A stretch of DNA of 64,000 nt from Sepiola atlantica (lineage: Eukaryota; Mollusca; Cephalopoda; Sepiida; Sepiolidae): positions 46,143,148-46,207,147 of the forward strand of contig OY744525.1 of the NCBI GenBank assembly GCA_963556195.1, given 5' to 3'. Below are positions 57,090 to 64,000 of this stretch, piece after piece. Position numbers and translations under genes: made by a program. Positions within the stretch are counted from its first letter, which is position 1. Every line of letters begins with the position of its first letter. The notes below the pieces were generated by a model that saw only the letters and a list, made by a program, of their open reading frames with translations, did no database searches and was not told the origin of the DNA.

Positions 57090-57217
57090 TGACAAGGGCC
57101 AGAGGTTACTTACTAGGCCACAGGCAATGTGTTCGTGGGTTCGATCCCTTGTCAAAGTCGAGCCATGCTGCTGATTAGTAAAACTATGAAACGCGTTCAC
57201 AGATTACTTTTTTGTGC

Positions 57218-57258
<41 letters not shown>
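57090..57258 (+). mobile_element. tRNA-like/hammerhead element, degenerate
   Basis: B-box GGTTCGATCCC (57138-57148), then CTGATTA (core, with the required G at position 8 changed), GAAACGCG and (TA)n at 57219-57258. Same order as the better families. The ribozyme is predicted dead. Confidence 0.55.
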
Positions 57259-57261
<3 letters not shown>

Positions 57262-57495
57262 CAGTTTTTTATTATATTCCAATAACCATGGTTTGTTTTA
57301 TTACTTTTATTTTTATTTTTTTCACATTTCCAAAAATTCCAAATTTCTGAGCGATATATTTAACGGTCCGTTTCATTTGTTTTGTGCCAAACAACATTTG
57401 TATGTCAATATCGTCTCTGCAACACTACAAAATCATCAGAAAAAAGTTCACAAATAATAAGAGTTCTTAGATTAGAGTGTCTTGAAAAACATCCA
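57255..57495. repeat. Left arm of a 230-bp inverted repeat
   Basis: Reverse complement recurs at 58500-58715 (CCATGGTT, CAACACTACAAAATCATCAG and 'ATATTGACAT' in inverse order). About 1 kb separates the arms. Each arm lies beside a TA tract. Confidence 0.85.
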
Positions 57496-57646
57496 CATCA
57501 TACATCAGTTTCATTTTAAGGTGAAAATAAACAAAAGTACAAACAAAATTTTTTAGAGCAAACACTCACACGTGTACGATCAAACTAATCAGCTATTTTT
57601 ATTTTTGTTTTTATTTTTATTTATAAATTTTTTTATTTTCGTTCAA

Positions 57647-57682
<36 letters not shown>

Positions 57683-57684
57683 TT

Positions 57685-58045
57685 CTATCCCGTCACGAAT
57701 ATTAATCGGTAAAACACATGCCTTATTTTTCTAGTCCCCGGAAGAAACCATTTTAAGTGGTGAGGGGAAGCAAGAAAGCAAATAGCAAGTCAGACAACCA
57801 CCTCAGACTTACTCTGCCGTCTGAAATGAATTCTAAAAGAAATCTGTTACTCTATAATAAAAAGTCGACAGTGGGTTTTTCTTTTCTTTAGATCATCAGA
57901 AATGATAATAATAATTTATATATTAAAAATTAAATTGCTGACATAATTCAATGATTTTATATGACTATTTTAGTAATATATCTAAATAAATACCGAGTGC
58001 GTACACTGGCGAAGCATACTTTTATTTCGGTCAATTTTGACAGAG
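57685..58045. repeat. Dispersed repeat family, copy 3 (see 12640-12975)
   Basis: Contains AGCAAGTCAGACAACC and the 'GTACACTGGCGAAG' block, preceded by (TA)n. Confidence 0.6.
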
Positions 58046-58300
58046 GGTGTACACTGGTCTTTCATAAAGAACTAGTAGGCACACATGTTGTCTTTGTTGT
58101 TTATGAATGTCCAGCGTTAATGAAGACCTCATAATATTATTGTAACATCCTTTAATACAAAATTAGTACTACAATTAGATTCATCATAAAATTTTACTCG
58201 AGAAAAGTAGTGTCTGGTCTTGATATAGGTTTTGGCTTCAATTGCATCTCAAGAGAGATTGATAGAGATACAGATCCTCCGGGTCTAGATATTTTGTCTA

Positions 58301-58339
<39 letters not shown>

Positions 58340-58499
58340 TTTACAATTGCTCGCACAAATTTTTAGGATGTACTAGCTTTGAACGAAAAATTCAAAATGG
58401 CGTATTAGTAGGTTCCCCCACGTGTGAGTTTTTGCTCCTTTTCTTTGTTTTTTTGTTTGCTTTCACCCAAAAATGAAACAACTGTATAGTGTAGGTTTT

Positions 58500-58713
58500 T
58501 CAAGAGACTTTAATCCAAGAACTTTTTACTCTTTGTGAATTTTTCTGATGATTTTGTAGTGTTGCAGAGACGATATTGACATAAAAATGTTGTTTGGCAC
58601 AAGACAAATGAAACGGATCGTAAAAAATATATCTCACAGAAATGTTATGTTTTTTGGAAATGTGTAAAAATAATAAAATAAAACCATGGTTATTGGAATA
58701 TAATATGAACTGA

Positions 58714-58715
<2 letters not shown>
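58500..58715. repeat. Right arm of the 230-bp inverted repeat
   Basis: See 57255-57495. Confidence 0.85.
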
Positions 58716-58753
<38 letters not shown>

Positions 58754-58754
58754 C

Positions 58755-59165
58755 AGCATCTTCTCTTGCAGGCAAGTATTGTTGAATATAAGAGGCAACT
58801 CATGTCTAGATATCCTTTGGTAGATCCTTTCAATAGTCCAAATCAGGATCTTAGTTTTGGAGGGGAATTGGTTGATGAATATCAGTAATAATATACTAAA
58901 ATGTCTATAGTTCTAACTATAGTTTCGTACTGATTACATAATTCCCGCCAAAACGTTCTATAATACTAACACATGGTCTGTACTTAATTAACCTCATTCC
59001 CCTGAAGATGGACCCAGATGGGTCTGAAAGTACTTGAGAGACAAGTCTAAACTATGGCAAATTCATCAGCTAATTCCCCTCCGAAACTAAGATCAGATCC
59101 GGACTATTGAAAGGATCTACCAAAGGATATCTAGACCTGAGTTGTCTCTTATATTCAACAATATA
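58755..59165. repeat. Fold-back with hammerhead-like core
   Basis: 58780-58880 and 59060-59165 are inverted copies (GTTGAATATAAGAGGCAACT in the left arm). The middle has CTGAAGA, a perfect GACCC/GGGTC hairpin and GAAAGTACTT (59002-59035), similar to the PLE-end modules. Confidence 0.7.
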
Positions 59166-59191
59166 TCCATATATATATATATATATATATG

Positions 59192-59448
59192 AATATTTGT
59201 TATTGTTTATTATCTATGTACGTATACATTTCGTCCTTTTTAATAATCGGGACTCATCAGAATAGAGATATGACTATTCACTACCAGTCATGCGATTCAA
59301 AACCCTGAATTACAAGTATTTTTCAACTCAAATCCGACGCCTTAACCACACGACCAATTTTAAATAGCGAATAAATGGTGACAATTGTAACACATTATTG
59401 GCGGCTGAACGTCTAGAGCGTTCTACTTTCTTAATGGAAGGAACGATG

Positions 59449-59450
<2 letters not shown>
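59192..59450 (-). mobile_element. tRNA-like/hammerhead element, family A, reversed monomer
   Basis: Minus strand: A-box-like GGTCGTGTGGTTAAGGCGTC (about 59365-59345), B-box-like GGTTTTGAATCGC, then a hammerhead at 59266-59213 and (TA)n at 59191. Sequence and order follow the 41.4-41.85 kb dimer; TA tracts flank both sides. Confidence 0.75.
59213..59266 (-). ncRNA. Type I hammerhead ribozyme (family A, diverged)
   Basis: Minus strand: core CTGATGA; perfect GTCC/GGAC stem II with long loop; GAAA; stem III ATG/CGT with one wobble; cleavage nucleotide A; stem I TCTAT/ATAGA with a mismatch at its first pair. Confidence 0.68.
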
Positions 59451-59528
<78 letters not shown>

Positions 59529-59531
<3 letters not shown>

Positions 59532-59745
59532 CAGTTTTTAACGCCAATACATAGAGCAGAATAAATTTTTTTGGACTATTAAAAGAATTTCCAACGCTAT
59601 TGATAATGTTTACCCATTCATTTATTTATTTTTATGATCGTTTATGTTTGAATTCATGTTTTGAAACATGACGTAAATCATAAATCTATGACGTCACATA
59701 AAAGTTATAATACATTTTGTTACGGTATTGTTTTAAGATCTATTT
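59529..59745. other. No gene recognised
   Basis: AT-rich; nothing supportable. Confidence 0.35.
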
Positions 59746-59748
59746 ATA

Positions 59749-59835
59749 AGAAAATCTAAATAGCTCAGTTCGTAGAACATCAGACTAAAGATCTCACGGT
59801 TTCGGTTTCGATTTTCGGTCATGGCACATGCTTTA
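59749..59835 (+). mobile_element. tRNA-Lys-like SINE head
   Basis: TAGCTCAGTTCGTAGAACAT and CAGACTAAAGATCT follow a tRNA-Lys D-arm and anticodon arm. The T-arm (GGTTTCGATTTTCG) is degenerate, so this is a tRNA-derived SINE rather than a gene. A GACA microsatellite follows at 59891-59916. Confidence 0.6.
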
Positions 59836-59984
59836 TTTGTTGGGAATTTATCAATTCAATATTTTCTATTCCTAAAAGAAGTCGGATAGACAGACAGACA
59901 GACAGACAGACAGATAGACAGAGAAAGTGCCCGTTAGAGTGGATTATAAACACAATATAAAATAGTAAACAGTCATGTTTCGGA

Positions 59985-60290
59985 ATTTTTCAGTGAGGAT
60001 TGATAATTTGTATTGTTTGAATTAATCCACATGGCCACGTGACACAACAAACAAAGGTGTAAAGTAACAATCAGTTCTAAGTGACAGTCTTCTGGAGGTT
60101 GAAGGTTCAATCCTCACTACAGGTTATACTAATAAAATAAATTACTTATTGAAGACTTAGCTGATGAAAACTGAACAATGTGGATTAAGTAGAGTTGAGA
60201 TCGAAATTCTGTATAGGTTCCCGAGTTCGATGAGTTGCACCTGAAGAAGGTCGGAGGTTATATCGGCCTGATAATCCAAATAATACAGCC
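59985..60290 (+). mobile_element. tRNA-like fold-back element, family B, decayed copy
   Basis: Left end TTTCGGAATTTTTCAGTGAG, a tRNA-like middle with GGTTGAAGGTTCAATCCTCA (60097-60116), 'TTCCCGAGTTCGA', then CTGAAGAAGGTCGGAGG (60241). The GAAA of the module is deleted. Confidence 0.65.
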
Positions 60291-60740
60291 CAAAATTCAC
60301 TATATATATACACACACGTCTATTGTTGTACAAAAACTGGGTTAATCAAAGTGTTTGTTTCCCTAAGGATGTTTTCCTATATATTATAATCATACAAAAT
60401 ACATGCTAAAATATTCCTCAGTTTCGGGATTGAGGTATGTTTAAAAAAATCTTCCATTTTGATTGTTCAAATTATCCACAATTAACAATTAACTGATCAA
60501 GTGACACATCCTATTAATATCCTATGTATAATCCTCACCCTCTCTCGCTATATGTTGGTTGACTGCTCCCTTCTTTTATATAGTATCTATCACTTTTACT
60601 TACATCACTCTCTCTTTCTCTCTGTTTATTAACAGTCAAAGTTATAAAGAAAAAAAATACAATAAAAAGATTGGAATAGTCCATGTTTTAACAAAAGGGA
60701 ATAACCAGACGTAGTAATATTATTTAACCCGTAGCTGGAT
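60290..60740. other. No gene recognised
   Basis: AT-rich spacer. Confidence 0.35.
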
Positions 60741-60749
60741 AGAGAGAGG

Positions 60750-60905
60750 AGTGAGAATAGATACAGTGAGCAAAAAACAATTAATTTCGGGATTTTTTTT
60801 TTTGTAATATTTAACTGGCATTGCAAACTCACTTTTTCCTGATTCAAACAATCTAACACAAGCGAAGTGGATGGGCCAAGGAGTCACAGTTTTTAATAAC
60901 ATATA
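60750..60905. repeat. Direct repeat, partner at 61865-62012
   Basis: Shared order: CAGTGAGCAAAAAACAATTA, 'TTTAACTGGCATTGCAAACT' and 'GAGTCACAG'. 61812-61865 and 62054-62108 are a further direct pair, so a segment was duplicated between TA tracts. Confidence 0.85.
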
Positions 60906-61020
60906 TATTTCATCACCTTCAAACTTCAACTTAAGGCACGGATCCTATACCCTAAGCAGACACTTAGCTAAAGCTGCACTAAAACAATGCAATATATTGC
61001 ACCACTGCGCCCCTGACTAA

Positions 61021-61074
<54 letters not shown>

Positions 61075-61662
61075 TGGAAAATGTGTTTTGTATGTGTGTA
61101 TGTGTATGGATATATACACACATATGTGTGTATATATTTACATATACACATGTGCACGTGTGTTTATATATTTTTATATGTTTGTGATTATAGCAAGCTC
61201 TCATTTATAATCTAACCTTTTTAATACATCTCTCTTTAACTTAACCCTTATTTTTCTATTTTTAAATCCCATTTATGTTTTTTGTTTTTCTCCTAACCTT
61301 TAACTTGTCTTTCCTTTTTGTTTTCTTTTTTCACACATTTTTCCACCTCAGCTTTTCATTTTCATGAATTGCTCTTTAAAAACCTATTGTTGACAAATTA
61401 GCTGACCCATCCCTGTTTATTTCTTTTTAATTTTTAGGTGCTAACTTCCAGGGTATCAATTTCATGCCCACCCTTTTTGTTTACCGTAGTTTGATTCTCT
61501 GCCGCCTTTTTCCCCCTCCCCCACCGCCTTAGAACAATGTGTCACCTACTTATCATGTCCCAAAATCACTTAATGTCTTCTCATATGATCCAATCAGATC
61601 ATTTTCCCCCTCATCCCATGTGTGTGCCTTCAATATAAAATAAAATTATTTCTGTATTCTTC

Positions 61663-61700
61663 ATTTTCTGAAGACGTTCTCCACGAACGAAAGCGGTCAA
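61663..61700 (+). ncRNA. Hammerhead-like core, degenerate
   Basis: CTGAAGA, a GTTC/GAAC hairpin, then GAAAGCGGTC. A TA tract lies downstream at 61780. Similar CTGAAGACGTTC at 13851. No stem I seen. Confidence 0.35.
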
Positions 61701-61760
61701 AAAATCTCTTGTTTTTGTTTTTCACCTACACTTTGACTTGTTTTCCGTCTGTCATCTTTT

Positions 61761-61816
<56 letters not shown>

Positions 61817-62009
61817 ATTATAAATATTTAAAAAATTCTTATCCATATATGTTTAATCATCTTCTGGGAATAAATACAGTGAGCAAAAAACAATTAATTT
61901 GGGATTTTGTCTTTTTTTTGTAATATTTAACTGGCATTGCAAACTCACTTTTTCCTAATTTAAACAATCTAACACGAGCGAAGTGGATGGACCAAAGAGT
62001 CACAGGTTT

Positions 62010-62057
<48 letters not shown>

Positions 62058-62109
62058 ATTAAAAATATTTTTTTAATTCTTATCCATATATGTTTCATCA
62101 TCTTCCGGG

Positions 62110-62395
62110 AATAATCAGTGATGAGGATGATTGTTCTGCAGGTCACACGCTTCGAACCTCACACCTAAGTCAACATTTTAACTTCCTGTCTGAACCCCTA
62201 GAACAATGCGGTCAACCTAACAACCACAGTGAAAAGAAGAGCATTAAGCTCTATTTATTTCTTTACAAGCGGATATACCTAAAAGGCTCTTATAAACAGT
62301 GTTCAACGACTCGGTTGGACTGAACTTCGTATTACGCATTAAATTTGACAGCTTAATTATAATTCTCTTAAAGAGCCCGTCCTAGCATTAAGGGG
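62110..62395. other. No gene recognised
   Basis: The open frame at 62090-62323 (plus) has no recognised family. Confidence 0.35.
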
Positions 62396-62650
62396 GAGGC
62401 AGCATTCTTTCATTTAAGCAAACATTATTAAACATAACATAACTCTGGGATTTTTTTTTCCAATTTTCCTAATAATCTTTTCCGTGTTCAAACCAAAAAA
62501 GAATAATGAATGTTCCATAAGTATCACTAGCACTTTCGATTCTTCGTCGAATAATCTTAGGGTGATAAAAACGAATGAACAAAAAGCTGGAGGGTAGAAG
62601 AGACTTTTAAAAAACAGCCGAGAACACCATATATGAAGTTGTTAGAAATC
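62395..62650 (-). mobile_element. PLE 3' end fragment with hammerhead-like module
   Basis: Similar to the 3' end of the 11.0-12.6 kb PLE: minus-strand CTAAGATTATTCGACGAAG (decayed CTGAAGA), then AATCGAAAGTGCTAG, and the AAACATTATTAAACATAACA block that also precedes the end of the other copy. Confidence 0.6.
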
Positions 62651-62722
62651 AAAACAACAAACCGGTGCAGTTCCAGAATGAACTTTAAAATTTATATTCA
62701 GGGACACTATAATTAGTGTCAC

Positions 62723-62767
<45 letters not shown>

Positions 62768-62879
62768 TACATTTTTATTTATAGAAACATTGGTTACATA
62801 TGTTTATATATATTTGTAAAAGTTAAATAAGGTTTATTTCTCTCTTCGTTCATACAGCTGTCACAACAACCGCATTAAT

Positions 62880-63010
62880 TAGGGGGTTGGATATAGGTTA
62901 ATGGTTACTGGAGTTCACAGTTGGAGTCATGCAACCAGCGGAACAGTTATATGTAGCCACATTGATGATTGTTAGTGAGTATGAAACACATGTCTGGATA
63001 TTAAATATTC
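62880..63010 (+). mobile_element. tRNA-like/hammerhead element, family D, degenerate
   Basis: TGGTTACTGGAGTTCACAG (tRNA-like anticodon-arm region) followed by TTGATGA (62962-62968, first core base changed), GAAACACATGTCTGGATA. Counterpart of 42110-42240. Confidence 0.55.
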
Positions 63011-63072
63011 ATCAAAGAAACAATAATTATATATATATATAATATTTATAAATAAATGTTAAATTATTAATA

Positions 63073-63118
63073 CCTACAGACGCTAGCGTTTCAAGCTTAT
63101 TGCTCTCATCAGTGCAGG
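63073..63118 (-). ncRNA. Type I hammerhead ribozyme (family C, downstream copy)
   Basis: Minus strand: stem I CCTGCA/TGTAGG (one G-U); core CTGATGA; stem II GAGC/GCTT with AATAA loop; GAAA; stem III ACGC/GCGT; cleavage nucleotide C. Complete core. Confidence 0.83.
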
Positions 63119-63423
63119 AAAGTAACAATTTCAGATGGTTGGGAGGCGCGAACCCAGTTCACAGAGTCAGCCTAGAATCTGCAAGCAGTCGCCATATCCA
63201 CTCGGCCAACAGAAACTGTCACGTATTTAAGGGAAATTAAGATCTATATGTACCTAGAAGCGGGCACCGATAGAAGACTAGTCGAGAGTGTTCTACGAAC
63301 GTATTCGGAACTTTGCATTAGAGCTTTTTGACAGTCTATTTTTAACATCCCCGAGAGTGCTCAACTTTAATTTTTTAAAGGGGCTTAGTATAACATTTAT
63401 AAATAAATGTTAAATTAGTAATA

Positions 63424-63469
63424 CCTACAGACGCTAGTGTTTCAAGCTTATTGCTCTCATCAGTGCAGG
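63424..63469 (-). ncRNA. Type I hammerhead ribozyme (family C, upstream copy)
   Basis: Identical to the downstream copy except for one change in stem III (ACA opposite CGT) that should weaken it. Confidence 0.75.
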
Positions 63470-63609
63470 AATATTGCTCTAATGGCATTACCAACATCAA
63501 TAACTTTACGGTTGAATACTCTACCAGCTTAGCCAAATTCTGGTCATAGAATTTAGCAAAACCAAGCAAAGACCACAAGAAAAAGAAACTATGAAATAGT
63601 TTGTTTTTT

Positions 63610-64000
63610 TAACTAATGAATCACCACTTCAAGGCTAAAAGCCACCCGAGGATAAGGGTCATTAGATGGATGGATAGTCAGTTGAACGATGATTAATATT
63701 ATAAGATTGAAAATGATTAATGGTTTATGACAAGTATTTGTTGACATTGGATTTGAAGACGACCCTGCTGTAATCTGCAGGGAAGCAGTTCGTGGTAATG
63801 TGTTCCACAGATGAGAAACCCTTGGAAGAAGAAAAAAGCTCTGCTCATTGAAATTCCACCTGACGCTAAGCACATAAAAGAATAAAAGGAAAGTTTTTTT
63901 TTTCCATTGTGGTAGAAGACGAGTTCTTGCTGTGAATGTCTTAAAGAGAGAGACCAGAGATCAATCGAGCAGCCCCTGTGGAAATAACTATAAAGTAGAG
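63610..64000 (-). pseudogene. LINE C-terminal RT remnant, runs off the window
   Basis: From 64000 down: 'FIVISTGAARLISGLSL', 'STTMEKKNFPFIL', then 'FNEQSFFLLPRVSHLWNTLPRTASLQITAG' and a decayed tail. Same LINE family as 46.1-47.05 kb, with the 5' part possibly continuing past the window edge. Confidence 0.78.

Larger units (their letters stand above)
63045..63475 (-). mobile_element. tRNA-like/hammerhead element, family C, dimer (retrozyme-like)
   Basis: Minus strand: hammerhead (63469-63424), 190 bp of body, tRNA-like stretch with GTTGGCCGAGTGGATATGG (A-box, about 63211-63193) and GGGTTCGCGCC (B-box, 63155-63145), hammerhead (63118-63073), short AT stretch, TA-rich end at 63030-63042. Equivalent cleavage sites are 351 bp apart. 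Related to the monomer at 14.26-14.55 kb. Confidence 0.8.

Noticed and set aside
57420..57460. Hammerhead suggested by CTGATGA on the minus strand
   Set aside because: The downstream GAAA and stem III are absent.
59749..59835. tRNA-Lys gene
   Set aside because: D-arm and anticodon region look tRNA-like, but the T-arm and acceptor stem do not pair.

Overview
The window looks like nuclear DNA of an invertebrate animal. It is AT-rich (roughly two thirds A+T by eye), has no recognisable host gene or exon, and is packed with eukaryotic transposon remains, about forty long (TA)n tracts and several minisatellites. The LINE tails, Penelope-like elements (PLEs) and U2-snRNA-derived SINEs suggest a lophotrochozoan, perhaps a mollusc. 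That is a guess from repeat style, not a species call.

Layout. 0-5 kb: a fold-back element, a LINE tail, GAA/GTA and GA microsatellites, and a U2-derived SINE split by a MITE. 5-13 kb: mostly unrecognised AT-rich DNA, fold-backs, and a broken PLE on the minus strand (about 11.0-12.6 kb). 14-20.3 kb: a tRNA/hammerhead element, a fold-back, then the only large intact reading frame (17193-20078, minus), a 961-aa PLE protein with reverse transcriptase and GIY-YIG endonuclease, bracketed by direct copies of its 5' end plus an inverted copy. 21-30 kb: LINE tails, a hAT MITE with perfect 8-bp target duplication, a Tc1/mariner-type MITE, more U2 SINEs and a dead Tc1/mariner transposase. 31-36 kb: fold-backs, a degenerate tRNA/hammerhead dimer, a second broken PLE (32.9-34.3 kb) and very long TA tracts. 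36-47 kb: LINE tails, inverted repeats, two hammerhead elements and a dead mariner. 47.5-56.5 kb: the best U2 SINE copy, an 8-unit minisatellite, a hAT MITE, a 200-bp tandem repeat and a 1.2-kb satellite-like array. 57-64 kb: more hammerhead elements, duplications and LINE tails.

Most notable: several distinct short element families share one architecture, a tRNA-like RNA polymerase III region followed by a type I hammerhead ribozyme, usually a short A/T-rich stretch from a (TA)n tract. Three occur as dimers, with two ribozymes bracketing a unit of 342, 351 or 245 bp. This resembles schistosome Sm-alpha elements and metazoan retrozymes, which are thought to be mobilised by PLE reverse transcriptases. 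PLE remnants here carry hammerhead-like modules at their 3' ends and also abut (TA)n, so supplier and passengers may both be in this window. All functional statements are inference from sequence.
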